A DNA stretch of 60,008 bases from JBBRMY01 sp038230595 (GCA_038230595.1 JBBRMY010000003.1:1-60008); one strand, 5' to 3'; shown: positions 34,144 to 43,678, counted from the stretch's first letter. The notes: generated from the letters alone by a model not told the origin. Numbers and translations are program-made.

Positions 34144-36159
34144 TTGGAACAGGAAATAATTACAGGAACTAAACTCCCTATGGTTTTCGATAAGAAAGAT
34201 CTTAATAAAGAAACTTTATTAAAGCTGTATAAAGGTATTCTTCTTCCACGGATGATAGAAGAAAAAATGCTTATAAATCTCAGGCTCGGAAAAATAAGTA
34301 AATGGTTTTCAGGGATCGGACAGGAAGCAATTTCTGTAGGGTGTACAATGGCTTTGGACGAAGATGAGTATATTCTGCCAATGCACAGAAACCTGGGTGT
34401 TTTTACTTCAAGAAATATTCCATTGGCAAGACTTTTTAAGCAGCTTCAGGGTAAACATGATGGTTTTTCAAAAGCCAGGGAAAGATCTTTTCATTTCGGA
34501 ACTAATGAATATCACATTGTAGGAATGATATCTCATCTCGGTCCTCAGCTTGGAATTGCTGATGGTATTGCTCTGGCTTCAAAAATAAAAAAAGAAAAAA
34601 AGGTCTGTGTAGTTTTCTCGGGAGACGGCGGAACAAGTGAAGGTGATTTTCATGAGGCTTTAAATGTCGCTGCTGTCTGGGATCTTCCTGTAATATTTGT
34701 AATTGAAAATAACGGTTATGGACTTTCAACTCCGTCAAGCGAGCAGTTCAGATGTAAGCAGATAGCTGATAAGGCTATTGGCTATGGTATGGAAGCAGTT
34801 ACAATTGATGGTAATAACATTCTTTCAGTTTATGATACTATCAGTACTCTAAAGAAAAGTATTCTGAAAAAACCAAGACCGGTACTTGTTGAATGTATGA
34901 CTTTCAGAATGAGAGGACATGAAGAAGCTTCAGGTGTGAAATATGTTCCAAAGCATTTATTTGAAGAGTGGGCAATTAAAGATCCTTTAAAAAATTACGA
35001 AGAATTCCTTTTAACTGAAGGATATATTGATAACACACTTATCGAAGAAATAAGAAATGATTTCAGAATAAAAATTGAAGCTGCACTTGAAGAAACTTTT
35101 GCAGCACCTTTACCTGTAGCAAATACTGAAGATGAAGTAAAAGATCTTTATAAAGAATATACTCCGGCTATAATAAATCCATCATCAAAAAGTGTTACAT
35201 CAAAAAGATTTGTTGATGCATTATCTGATGGATTGAGACAGGGTATGGAAAAGTTTGATGACCTTATTATCATGGGTCAGGATGTAGCTGAATACGGAGG
35301 TGTTTTCAAAGTCACACAGGGATTTATTGAGCAATTCGGAAAAGAGAGAGTGCGCAATACTCCCTTGTGTGAATCTGCAATAGTCGGAGCTGCACTTGGT
35401 CTTTCAATAAAAAAAATGAAAGCAATTGTCGAGATGCAGTTCGCAGATTTTGTTACCTGCGGATTCAACCAAATAATAAATAATCTTGCAAAGATACATT
35501 ACAGGTGGGGACAGAATGCTGATGTAATAATCAGGATGCCATGCGGAGCAGGTGTCGGAGCCGGACCTTTCCATTCACAGTCAAATGAAGCTTGGTTCTT
35601 TCATACACCGGGGTTAAAAGTTTTTTATCCTTCCACTCCTTATGATGCAAAAGGTATGATGCTTGCAGCAATTGAAGATCCAAACCCGGTTATGTTCTTT
35701 GAGCACAAAGCAATGTACAGAAGTATAGAAGGAGAAGTGCCTGATGACTATTATACAATCGATACTACTAAAGCGAAGACTGTCAGAGAAGGTGATGATC
35801 TTGCAATTATAACTTATGGAATGGGAGTACATTGGGCAATTGAAGCTTTAAAAAAATTTCCGGATATATCAGCTGAAGTTCTTGATCTGAGAACATTACT
35901 GCCATACGATAAAGAGTCAGTGATAAAAGCAGTGAAGAAGACGGGTAAGGCATTAGTACTTCATGAAGATACTCTTACAGGCGGTATTGGCGGAGAGATA
36001 GCTGCTTTCATAGGAGAAAATTGCTTTGAATATCTTGATGCGCCGGTAATAAGATGCGGCAGCCTCGATACACCTATTCCCTTTGCTGTAGAGCTTGAGC
36101 AGAATTTCTTTCAGAAAGAAAGATTTTACACTGAGCTTGTAAGACTTGCGGAGTATTAA
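34144..36159 (+). CDS. 2-oxoacid dehydrogenase E1, fused alpha and beta subunits
   Basis: Thiamine-diphosphate-dependent E1 of a pyruvate or branched-chain 2-oxoacid dehydrogenase complex. E1-alpha spans about 10-330, with the ThDP motif GDGGTSEGDFHEALN...VIENN (residues 160-190). E1-beta spans about 345-671, starting VTSKRFVDALSDGLRQGM, with GQDVAEYGGVF, CESAIVGAALGLS and FADFVTCGFNQI. The subunits are separate in many bacteria; the fused form is common in Bacteroidota. The first possible start is TTG 34144; ATG 34180 (MVFDKKDL) is an alternative 12 residues in. No E2 or E3 gene is in the window. It may share the regulatory gap with MarR. Confidence 0.93.
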   Translation: MEQEIITGTKLPMVFDKKDLNKETLLKLYKGILLPRMIEEKMLINLRLGKISKWFSGIGQEAISVGCTMALDEDEYILPMHRNLGVFTSRNIPLARLFKQLQGKHDGFSKARERSFHFGTNEYHIVGMISHLGPQLGIADGIALASKIKKEKKVCVVFSGDGGTSEGDFHEALNVAAVWDLPVIFVIENNGYGLSTPSSEQFRCKQIADKAIGYGMEAVTIDGNNILSVYDTISTLKKSILKKPRPVLVECMTFRMRGHEEASGVKYVPKHLFEEWAIKDPLKNYEEFLLTEGYIDNTLIEEIRNDFRIKIEAALEETFAAPLPVANTEDEVKDLYKEYTPAIINPSSKSVTSKRFVDALSDGLRQGMEKFDDLIIMGQDVAEYGGVFKVTQGFIEQFGKERVRNTPLCESAIVGAALGLSIKKMKAIVEMQFADFVTCGFNQIINNLAKIHYRWGQNADVIIRMPCGAGVGAGPFHSQSNEAWFFHTPGLKVFYPSTPYDAKGMMLAAIEDPNPVMFFEHKAMYRSIEGEVPDDYYTIDTTKAKTVREGDDLAIITYGMGVHWAIEALKKFPDISAEVLDLRTLLPYDKESVIKAVKKTGKALVLHEDTLTGGIGGEIAAFIGENCFEYLDAPVIRCGSLDTPIPFAVELEQNFFQKERFYTELVRLAEY

Positions 36160-36280
36160 TAATATTCGCATATATAAATATGCTTTATTGCGAACAATTC
36201 TTTGATAATTTTTTTTGCAAAAAATCCAACTTAGTTTATTTCAAATAAAATATTTATCTTATTTCTCTCAACTCAAGATC

Positions 36281-37204
36281 ATGAAAAAATTATTACTGTT
36301 AGTACTGCTTTTGTTTGCATGCAGCGAGATATCTTATTCTCAACCCAGATATATGGAAACTTTTGAATCAACTACTCCGGGTACGCTTCCTGCAGGATGG
36401 AGAGTTGTAGATAAATCAGGTTACAAGCTGAAATACAGGGCTAACTGGATGGTAAGGGATACAAGCGAATTAATTCCATTCATGTCTCCTTTTGCACGTC
36501 CTAAATCTAAATCGGGACGACATTCGATAAGTGTAACATATTATGCTTCATATGACAGTACAACTTTTACTTTCGGAACTGCAAACACCTGGCTTATTTC
36601 ACCTAAATATACACTTCTGACAGGTGACTCAATCGGATTTTATGGGACCGGAAATTACAATACAAGCGTTGATAGTTTACAAATCTGGGTTTCAACCACT
36701 GATACAGCTATCGCCAGTTTTAACAAAAAGCTTGGCACTTACAAATGGACCCTAGGGTCAGCATATGGAAATTTTCAAAAAATAAAATATTCATTAGCTG
36801 CATATATTCCGGGATATGTTTATGTCGGCTTCAGGTATTATATGAACTGTACTAATGGAGACGGATACATGGTGCAGCTCGATGACATTGCTGTTGGAAC
36901 TAATGTTATTGGTATTCAACAAATATCTCAAAACGTACCGGACAAATTTATTCTTTCACAAAATTATCCAAATCCTTTCAATCCAACAACAAAAATTAAT
37001 TTTCAGCTTCCGGTTAATTCCTCCTATGATATAAACGTATATGATATGCTCGGGAAAAATGTTTACACTTTCTCTGAAAAGAATAAAGCTGCCGGAACAT
37101 ACGAACTTGAACTTGATATGAAAAGTTTTTCATCTGGAATATATTTCTATACTCTGCAGGCAGGAAGCTATACAAACACTAAAAAGATGATGCTTATTAA
37201 GTAG
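36281..37204 (+). CDS. secreted choice-of-anchor (cleaved-adhesin-like) protein with T9SS sorting domain
   Basis: I start at ATG 36281 (MKKLLLLVLLLFACSEISYSQ), which gives a clean signal peptide; the frame is open for another 22 residues upstream. The mature domain is a jelly-roll of the choice-of-anchor J/cleaved adhesin type: ETFESTTPGTLPAGWRVVD, then NTWLISPKYTLLTGDSIGFY, then MVQLDDIAVGTN. The T9SS domain runs from about 225 (ILSQNYPNPFNPTTKINFQLP) to KKMMLIK. Such domains bind sugars or surfaces. It is a single gene between the E1 gene and the tandem pair of T9SS paralogs. Confidence 0.85.
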   Translation: MKKLLLLVLLLFACSEISYSQPRYMETFESTTPGTLPAGWRVVDKSGYKLKYRANWMVRDTSELIPFMSPFARPKSKSGRHSISVTYYASYDSTTFTFGTANTWLISPKYTLLTGDSIGFYGTGNYNTSVDSLQIWVSTTDTAIASFNKKLGTYKWTLGSAYGNFQKIKYSLAAYIPGYVYVGFRYYMNCTNGDGYMVQLDDIAVGTNVIGIQQISQNVPDKFILSQNYPNPFNPTTKINFQLPVNSSYDINVYDMLGKNVYTFSEKNKAAGTYELELDMKSFSSGIYFYTLQAGSYTNTKKMMLIK

Positions 37205-37576
37205 TCTATTTACTCTATAATATAGTAAAATTATACCGATTTTCTTTTTTTAGATATTTTGATAAGTATAGAAACTGTTTCCTTATTAACGAGCTCTTAA
37301 ATTATTGTTATTACAGTATGAAATAATTATTTATTTAGATGTTGCTTTTTATATACAAATCTTGCAATTTTTACCTGTTACAACTTTTTTGACGTTGTTT
37401 TTTATTGGCTTTTACTGTTACGTTAGACATTGGTTAACACACTCCGCTCGAAGTTTCAACATCCCTTTTAATACCATAAAGTTTTTTTTTAATATTCAAT
37501 CTTTTCTAAAAAAAATTGTGCTTCGGCATAGTTTATTGTTTTGTAATTTTATTATAAATCTTCATCCTAATTCGTT
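37205..37576. other. 372-bp AT-rich intergenic region
   Basis: I see no credible gene; a 91-codon frame across it is low-complexity and lacks a plausible start. It should hold the promoter for the next gene. No clear hairpin was found after 37204. Confidence 0.6.
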
Positions 37577-39304
37577 ATGAAAAAATTATTACTTTTATTA
37601 GTTATTGTGTTTGCTGCATCACCGCTATTTTCACAGTGGTCAACAAATCCTGCAGTAAATAATCTTGTTTCAAATGGTCCGGCTGTTCAAAAATATGTTG
37701 CAACCTGTCCTGATGGTGCCGGTGGAATAATTACAGCATGGGAAGAAAATTCAGGAGGATCATACAGAGTTTTTGCTCAGAAAACAAATATTTTTGGTCA
37801 GCCGATGTGGGGACCAAGCGGTATAAGTGTTTGCAATGCAGCATTTGATCAAAGAACTCCATCAATCTGCACAGACGCAGCAGGCGGAGCAATTGTCTAT
37901 TGGATTGATTATAGAGTTGGTGGGGGTTTTTATGATTACTATGCACAAAGGATAAGAACTGATGGAATGTTAATGTGGGATGCAATGGGAATTAAAACAA
38001 ATAACTGGTCTGCGTCAGGAGCAATATTTCTTCATAAATGTATTGCTGCAGAATCGGGTTCTTCAATTTTAGCATGGGGGAATAATTCCGGTGCTCATCA
38101 TGGTTTATTTAGCCAAAAGTTAGATGCTTTTGGAGCCAGAATGTGGAATCCGGATGATGTTCTGATCTCAGCTAATTGGAATTTTGAATTCGATCTTTGC
38201 CGCGATGGCGGTAAAGGCGCATATTACTGCTGGCGCGAGCTGGATATAACTCTTACTCACTGGGATCTTTTTGCACAGCATGTAAATGCTTTAGGTCTTC
38301 TTCAATGGAGCCCTCAGGTCACAGTTTGCAATGAAAATGATCATCAATATGATCCTTCAATGTGTGAAGATCAGACCGGAGGATTTATAGTAGCATGGAT
38401 GGATCACAGAAGCTTTTTTTATACTCCTTTAACAGGTAGTTCAGATATCTATGCAGCTCATTTTAATCCAACCGGTACAAACCTTTGGACGTCAAACGGA
38501 ACAGCTATCTGCACAACATTTGATTATCAGTATTCACCTGTTTGTATTTCAGATCTACATAGCGGAGCGCATATTATCTGGAATGATGACAGAAATCTCT
38601 TTGCTTCTGGCTTTACTATATATGGACAGAACATTGATTTCAATGGCAATAAAAGATGGACAAATAATGGAAAAAAAGTAGCTGATAGAGTTGATTTTTC
38701 ACAAACTGCAGACGGCAGAAGTAATCCTCAAATTTCAGGTGTAGATGCATTAGGGGGATTAATCGCCTGCTGGTTAGGTTATTATGATGCTGGATTCACT
38801 CAATACGGTTTACTTACACAAAAAATAGATTACTACGGAGTTACTCAGTGGGATCCAAATGGAGTATTTGCAAGTACTGGAAATCTTAAAGCAGGTCCGT
38901 CAATGGTTTTTGACGGAGGATCTGGCGGATGCAGTATTGCCTGGGCAGATGCAAGAAACGGAGACTTCGATATTTATGCACAGCATATTAAATCAAATTC
39001 AGCGCTCGGAAACAATAAGCCTAAGCCGGTTTATACTGGAACAAAAGACATCATAAGCCAGAATTATCCAAATCCTTTTAACCCATCAACTAACATAGCA
39101 TTCACTCTTGCTAACGATGCAAAAGTTTCTATAGCTATATTTGATATGTCAGGAAGACAGCTTCAGGTTTTGGTCGATGGTTTTGTAACAGCAGGAGATC
39201 ATTCTGTAACTTGGAATGCAAGCAATTATGCTTCCGGAACATATTTCTATAAGTTTACTAATGGAAATAATGTTGAAGTAAAAAAGATGTTCTTAGTGAA
39301 GTAA
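37577..39304 (+). CDS. secreted repeat protein with T9SS sorting domain, paralog A
   Basis: Signal peptide (MKKLLLLLVIVFAASPLFSQ), then the region WSTNPAVNNLVSNGPAVQKYVATCPDGAGGIITAWEE. This is followed by six or seven diverged units of the form D..GG.I..W.D.R.....DIYAQ.....G...W, suggestive of a beta-propeller. The T9SS domain starts at about 493 (DIISQNYPNPFNPSTNIAFTLA) and ends KKMFLVK. Function is unknown. It is a tandem paralog of the 39837-41552 gene, with almost identical last 322 bp and a much more diverged body. A terminator follows. Confidence 0.88.
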   Translation: MKKLLLLLVIVFAASPLFSQWSTNPAVNNLVSNGPAVQKYVATCPDGAGGIITAWEENSGGSYRVFAQKTNIFGQPMWGPSGISVCNAAFDQRTPSICTDAAGGAIVYWIDYRVGGGFYDYYAQRIRTDGMLMWDAMGIKTNNWSASGAIFLHKCIAAESGSSILAWGNNSGAHHGLFSQKLDAFGARMWNPDDVLISANWNFEFDLCRDGGKGAYYCWRELDITLTHWDLFAQHVNALGLLQWSPQVTVCNENDHQYDPSMCEDQTGGFIVAWMDHRSFFYTPLTGSSDIYAAHFNPTGTNLWTSNGTAICTTFDYQYSPVCISDLHSGAHIIWNDDRNLFASGFTIYGQNIDFNGNKRWTNNGKKVADRVDFSQTADGRSNPQISGVDALGGLIACWLGYYDAGFTQYGLLTQKIDYYGVTQWDPNGVFASTGNLKAGPSMVFDGGSGGCSIAWADARNGDFDIYAQHIKSNSALGNNKPKPVYTGTKDIISQNYPNPFNPSTNIAFTLANDAKVSIAIFDMSGRQLQVLVDGFVTAGDHSVTWNASNYASGTYFYKFTNGNNVEVKKMFLVK

Positions 39305-39327
39305 AATCCTTTTCAAATTAGAATTGC

Positions 39328-39365
39328 AAAAGCTGCATCTTAAAAAAAGATGCAGCTTTTTTTTT
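39328..39365 (+). terminator. intrinsic terminator
   Basis: AAAAGCTGCATCTT (39328-39341) pairs with AAGATGCAGCTTTT (39347-39360), followed by more T. It lies 24 bp past the stop of T9SS paralog A. Confidence 0.92.
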
Positions 39366-39836
39366 GATTATCTTTTATCTGCTCTGATATATTATCCATC
39401 CTTCCAATATTAATCTGTTTCAGTCATCCAAAAGAGAAACTTATAAAATGTAAATAATTCTACTTTATTTATAAAAACGTAGTGAGGATACTATTGATTT
39501 TTAAATAAATATTGAAAACACAGAAGTTTGTAAAAGAAGAATAATTAGGAATAGTCTTGCTTTTTTGATCTGAATACCTTTCATTATAATACAATTAAGG
39601 AATTCATAGGCTATAAAAGTAACAGATTATTGCACGACCAATTGATCTGATTAACATACACGATCCCCGTATTCATATTTTCCGCTTAGAATAGCTTTTC
39701 ATAGATCTTTCACTGATGATTTTCAACAAATATGTGGTTGAATTTATAAATATCCAATAACATTTTTTAAAAATTAATAAGTTTGGTTTTGTTGCTTATC
39801 CCAGAGAAACAAAATGTAAAAACTTAATATCTTATT
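39366..39836. other. 471-bp AT-rich intergenic region before T9SS paralog B
   Basis: No gene, palindrome or RNA structure stood out. TAAGTTTG at 39778-39785 fits the Bacteroidota -7 pattern TAnnTTTG, but no TTG lies at the right distance, so I do not call a promoter. Confidence 0.5.
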
Positions 39837-41552
39837 ATGAAAAATCTAATACTTTTCTTTTTTCTTTTGGTATTTTCAACTTCGGGATTTTCTCAGTGGT
39901 CAACTAATCCTGCCGTAAACAATCTTGTATCCAATGTTTCCGGTAATCATCAATTGGTTGCTACTTGCCCGGACGGCGCTGGCGGCATAATTATGGCTTG
40001 GGAAGATAACTCCGGAAGTAGTGTTAAAATTAAAGCTCAGAAAATAAATGTTTTCGGTCAACCGGTTTGGGCAAGCGGGGGAATTTCAGTTTGCTTATCA
40101 GGTTTTGACCAATTGACCCCTTCTATATGTACAGATGCAGCAGGCGGAGCAATAATTTACTGGGCAGATTTCCGAACAGGCGGTGGATCTTTTGATTTTT
40201 ATGCACAGCGGATAAGAACCGACGGATTGATCATGTGGAATTCAAATGGTATTAAAGTAAATAATCTTTCTGCATCATCACTTTTATATCAAACGAAGTG
40301 TATTGCTGCTGAGGCTGGCTCTTCTATTATACTATGGGGAGATATTGGTTCATATAAATTTTACACCCAAAAATTAGATGCCTTTGGAGTAAGGGTATGG
40401 GATGCTGCCGATGTTCTGCTATCATCAAACTGGCAGTCGTATTTTGATCTTTGTTATGATGGGGGAAAAGGGGCATTCTACTGCTGGTCAGAGCTTACCG
40501 GAAGTGCTTTTGATTTATTTGCTCAACACGTAAATGCATTAGGCAATATCCAATGGAGCCCACGAAAAACTGTTAGTGATGAAGCATATTTTCAGTATTA
40601 TCCTGTAATGTGCGAAGATCAGGCTGGCGGATTTATAGTTGCATGGAATGACCTGAGAAGTTTTATTTATACTCCTCTGACACCTAGCTGGGATATTTAT
40701 GCTGCTCATTTTAATTCTGCCGGGGACAATTTATGGACTTTAAACGGTATTCCGGTATGTACTAACCTGAAAGATCAATATGCAGCAACCTGTATTTCGG
40801 ATCTTCATGGAGGAGCTCATATATTTTGGATTGATTTCAGAAGTGTTGGAGTTTCCGGATATTCTATATTCGGACAGAATGTAGATTTTAATGGTAATGC
40901 TCACTGGACATTTGATGGTAAAAAAATTGCAGACAAGGTTGATTATTTTGTAACAAGCGAAGGTGATTTCAAAAGACAAATAGCAGGATGCGATGCATTA
41001 GGCGGAGCAATAGTTTGCTGGATGGGTTACTATGATGCCGGTCTGACTCAATACGGATTACTTACTCAAAAGATCGATTACAGCGGTAATACTCAATGGG
41101 ATCCAAATGGAGTCTTTGCAAGCACCGGATCTCTGAAAAAACATCCTTCTCTGATTTTTGATGGAGGATCAGGCGGCTGCAATATTGCATGGACTGATGC
41201 CAGAAGTGGTAACTTTAACATTTATGCTCAGCATATTAAATCAAATTCAGCGCTCGGAAACAATAAGCCAAAGCCGGTTTATACTGGAACAAAAGACATC
41301 ATAAGCCAGAATTATCCGAATCCTTTTAACCCTACAACTAACATAGCATTTACTCTTGCAAACGATGCAAAAGTTTCTATAGCTATATTTGATATGTCAG
41401 GCAGAGAGCTGCAGGTTTTGGTCGATGGTTTTGTAACAGCAGGAGATCATTCTGTAACCTGGAATGCAAGCAACTATGCTTCAGGAACATATTTCTATAA
41501 ATTTACTAATGGAAATAATGTTGAAGTAAAAAAGATGTTCCTTGTAAAGTAA
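39837..41552 (+). CDS. secreted repeat protein with T9SS sorting domain, paralog B
   Basis: Same architecture as paralog A: signal peptide, WSTNPAVNNLVSNVSGNH, DGAGGIIMAWED units repeated through the body, and a T9SS domain ending KKMFLVK. 571 aa versus 575 aa. The repeating pattern (DAAGGAIIYWADFRTGG...DFYAQRIRTDG) suggests a propeller built from roughly 60-70-residue units. The last 322 bp (41229-41550) differ from paralog A (38981-39302) at only about 16 positions by hand count, although the bodies differ widely. Role unknown; surface display is implied by the sorting domain. Confidence 0.88.
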   Translation: MKNLILFFFLLVFSTSGFSQWSTNPAVNNLVSNVSGNHQLVATCPDGAGGIIMAWEDNSGSSVKIKAQKINVFGQPVWASGGISVCLSGFDQLTPSICTDAAGGAIIYWADFRTGGGSFDFYAQRIRTDGLIMWNSNGIKVNNLSASSLLYQTKCIAAEAGSSIILWGDIGSYKFYTQKLDAFGVRVWDAADVLLSSNWQSYFDLCYDGGKGAFYCWSELTGSAFDLFAQHVNALGNIQWSPRKTVSDEAYFQYYPVMCEDQAGGFIVAWNDLRSFIYTPLTPSWDIYAAHFNSAGDNLWTLNGIPVCTNLKDQYAATCISDLHGGAHIFWIDFRSVGVSGYSIFGQNVDFNGNAHWTFDGKKIADKVDYFVTSEGDFKRQIAGCDALGGAIVCWMGYYDAGLTQYGLLTQKIDYSGNTQWDPNGVFASTGSLKKHPSLIFDGGSGGCNIAWTDARSGNFNIYAQHIKSNSALGNNKPKPVYTGTKDIISQNYPNPFNPTTNIAFTLANDAKVSIAIFDMSGRELQVLVDGFVTAGDHSVTWNASNYASGTYFYKFTNGNNVEVKKMFLVK

Positions 41553-41575
41553 GTTTTAAATAAATACCGAAATTC

Positions 41576-41605
41576 AAAAAAGGAGCCCACAAGGCTCCTT
41601 TTTTT
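41576..41605 (+). terminator. intrinsic terminator
   Basis: AAAAAAGGAGCC (41576-41587) pairs with GGCTCCTTTTTT (41593-41604) across a five-base loop, ending in a T-run, 24 bp after the stop of T9SS paralog B. Confidence 0.93.
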
Positions 41606-41669
41606 ATGCAATAAAATTGAATTTATTTCATATCATTAGGGTTAAATATAGTAACTTATATGATCGATT

Positions 41670-41999
41670 ATGAAAAATTCAGATAAAGATAAAACCGACA
41701 AAAAACATCCTGCAGAAAGCAAGGATCTTCCCGGATATCCGGAGTATCCTGATAGTGAAGACATTTTTGCTCATGATAAAAAGACAGCAGATATAACTCC
41801 TGATGGGGAAATAGAAGATATCGAAACAACTCTGGCAAAAGATGAAGCCGATCCTTCCCTTGATGCTGGTCTTGATATTCCGGGTGCAGAAGAAGATGAT
41901 GCTAATGAATCTGTAGGAAACGAAGATGAAGAAAATAATTACTACAGCTTAGGCGGCGATAATCACAATGATCTTGAAGAAGATAACTCAGCTAATTAA
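41670..41999 (+). CDS. small highly acidic conserved protein, function unknown
   Basis: 109 aa with a lysine-rich start and a strongly acidic body, no hydrophobic segment, probably disordered. LPGYPEYPDSEDIF near residue 20 and the tail LDIPGAEEDD...GNEDEENNYYSLGGDNHNDLEE resemble a small conserved protein I associate with Bacteroidota genomes (from memory), so I consider it a real gene despite its odd composition. It has its own terminator after it (42048-42079) and another before it, so it is a single-gene unit. Confidence 0.75.
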   Translation: MKNSDKDKTDKKHPAESKDLPGYPEYPDSEDIFAHDKKTADITPDGEIEDIETTLAKDEADPSLDAGLDIPGAEEDDANESVGNEDEENNYYSLGGDNHNDLEEDNSAN

Positions 42000-42047
42000 T
42001 TAAATATTAATTCTATTTCCAATCTCCAGTTTGCAATTCTTACTTTT

Positions 42048-42079
42048 AAAAACCGTTTCTTTACAGAAACGGTTTTTTT
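42048..42079 (+). terminator. intrinsic terminator
   Basis: AAAAACCGTTTCT (42048-42060) pairs over 13 bp with AGAAACGGTTTTT (42065-42077) around a TTAC loop, then more T. Confidence 0.93.
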
Positions 42080-42143
42080 ATTTTATATAAACTATTCATA
42101 CCTCTGTATAAAATAATTTCTTAACCACTTATTAGTAATTTTT

Positions 42144-42923
42144 ATGGTCAAAACTCTATTCATTCTGGGAATGTTTCTTTCCTCGTATCTTCATGCTCAG
42201 GACCTTCAAAAAATTATTTCTGACTATAATGTTCAGGGAAGTATTACGATCTACGATTACAATAATAAAAAGTGGATCTTCAGTGATAAGAAGGACGCCA
42301 ACAAAAGTACACTTCCGGCTTCTACATTTAAAATAATAAATTCCATGATCGGTCTTGAGGAAGTCGCCGTTAAAGATGAAAATGAGATCATCAATTGGGA
42401 TGGAGTAGTCCGGTCTCATGAAGACTGGAATAAAGACTGTGATATGAAGACTGCTTATAAAATTTCTAATGTGCCCTTCTATCAGGAAATTGCAAGAAGA
42501 GTTGGCAGAGAGCGCTATAAATATTATCTTAAAGCCTGTAATTATGGTAACAAAAAAATAGGAAATAAGGTGGACTATTTCTGGCTGGATGGAAGTCTTC
42601 AGATCAGTCCGGTGAATCAAATTTTATTTCTAAAAGATCAGTACGAGGAAAAGCTGCCGTTCTCAAAAAGGACATTTGATATTGTAAAAAGTATTATGAT
42701 AAATGAGCAAAATGACCAATATACCTTGTATGCTAAAACCGGAACGTCAGATATTGAAGGCAAAGATCTTGCATGGTGGGTTGGATATTTTAAGACAAAG
42801 GATAATGTTTATTTTTTTGCAACAAGGATCTGGAAAAAGACAGGAACTGAAATTGAGAATTTTAGTCAGCTTAGAAAAGATATTACTTATTCTGCTTTAA
42901 AGCAGATGGGATTCATATACTAA
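42144..42923 (+). CDS. class D (OXA-type) beta-lactamase family protein
   Basis: 259 aa with signal peptide MVKTLFILGMFLSSYLHAQ, so periplasmic. All class D motifs are in place: S60-T-F-K63 (nucleophile Ser and carbamylatable Lys), S108-N-V110, Y134-G-N136, W147 in FWLDGSLQIS and K198-T-G200 followed by TSDIEGKDLAWWVGY. Length and spacing match working OXA enzymes. It should hydrolyse beta-lactams, although intrinsic environmental homologs can have narrow activity. No LysR-type regulator or mobile element is adjacent, so it appears to be a resident chromosomal gene. Confidence 0.92.
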   Translation: MVKTLFILGMFLSSYLHAQDLQKIISDYNVQGSITIYDYNNKKWIFSDKKDANKSTLPASTFKIINSMIGLEEVAVKDENEIINWDGVVRSHEDWNKDCDMKTAYKISNVPFYQEIARRVGRERYKYYLKACNYGNKKIGNKVDYFWLDGSLQISPVNQILFLKDQYEEKLPFSKRTFDIVKSIMINEQNDQYTLYAKTGTSDIEGKDLAWWVGYFKTKDNVYFFATRIWKKTGTEIENFSQLRKDITYSALKQMGFIY

Positions 42924-42941
42924 AATGAATCCCATCTTTTT
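42905..42941 (+). terminator. terminator overlapping the end of the beta-lactamase gene
   Basis: GATGGGATTCAT (42905-42916) is inside the last codons and pairs perfectly with ATGAATCCCATC (42925-42936), which is followed by TTTTT. The stop codon is in the loop. Confidence 0.88.
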
Positions 42942-43135
42942 AGTTTCACCGCATCGACAGCAGGTATGACGCTATTTCAGCATTGAAACGATTAACCTAT
43001 TTGATTCCGTCAGAAGGAGGAGCCGTGTTGTCATAAAATGATTTAAATTTGATGATGAAGTAAAGGGGGTATATTATTTTTCGGATTTCATGGCTAAAAG
43101 TTGCAGTGAAATTGGTGAAAAAGGGCTGAAAATTT

Positions 43136-43678
43136 TTAAAAAGCAAAACCTAAACCAACATCGATATTAAATATTGCGCTCTCAAATTCAATGTGGTCTT
43201 TGTTTATAGTAGATTGTTTGAAACCCAATCCACCTCGGGCAAAAAAATTCAAATTATATTTTATTAAATTTATATAACCTGCATTTATAGAATAATAATA
43301 TTTGGGAGTATCTGTAAGCCCCTCTCGCTTTGTCCCAATTGAAAACAAAGCGCTTATAAATAATGGCACTTTATTGCTAAGGTGATAACTTATACCAAAG
43401 CCTAATTCTTTTTCCGAATCTGACAAAACGAAAAAATTACCAATATATTGACCTCGGGATATTTCACCGGAAAAATGTTCAGACACTTGTACTAACAGCC
43501 CATATCTTACTCCATTTGCAAATCCAATACCTCCATGAGGTAAAAATATAGGATAAGTAGTTTTTTTTGCAGAATCATTTTTATTTATTAAAATGCTTAT
43601 ACCACATGGCTTACTGTAAGAGCTGTCAATTATTAAAAAAATAATAAGCAGAACAAATATAAATTTTATTATTTTCAT
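43136..43678 (-). CDS. small outer-membrane beta-barrel-like protein, function unknown
   Basis: 180 aa. MKIIKFIFVLLIIFLIIDSSYS is a signal peptide. The rest alternates polar and aromatic/hydrophobic residues with glycine-rich turns (GIGFANGVRYGLLVQVSEHF, ELGFGISYHLSNKVPLFISAL, FARGGLGFKQS) and ends in FNIDVGLGFAF. A terminal Phe after alternating strands is usual for outer-membrane barrels. No family is recognised. It stands alone, antiparallel to the beta-lactamase gene. Confidence 0.7.
   Translation of the reverse strand: MKIIKFIFVLLIIFLIIDSSYSKPCGISILINKNDSAKKTTYPIFLPHGGIGFANGVRYGLLVQVSEHFSGEISRGQYIGNFFVLSDSEKELGFGISYHLSNKVPLFISALFSIGTKREGLTDTPKYYYSINAGYINLIKYNLNFFARGGLGFKQSTINKDHIEFESAIFNIDVGLGFAF

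Noticed and set aside
37305..37580. 91-codon frame before T9SS paralog A
   Set aside because: Hydrophobic low-complexity translation of AT-rich DNA with no recognisable start or domain; it ends over the next gene's start.
39778..39785. TAAGTTTG as the promoter of T9SS paralog B
   Set aside because: No TTG box at the required distance.
42156..42620. 154-codon antisense frame in the beta-lactamase gene
   Set aside because: No family features; the opposite strand has all class D motifs.
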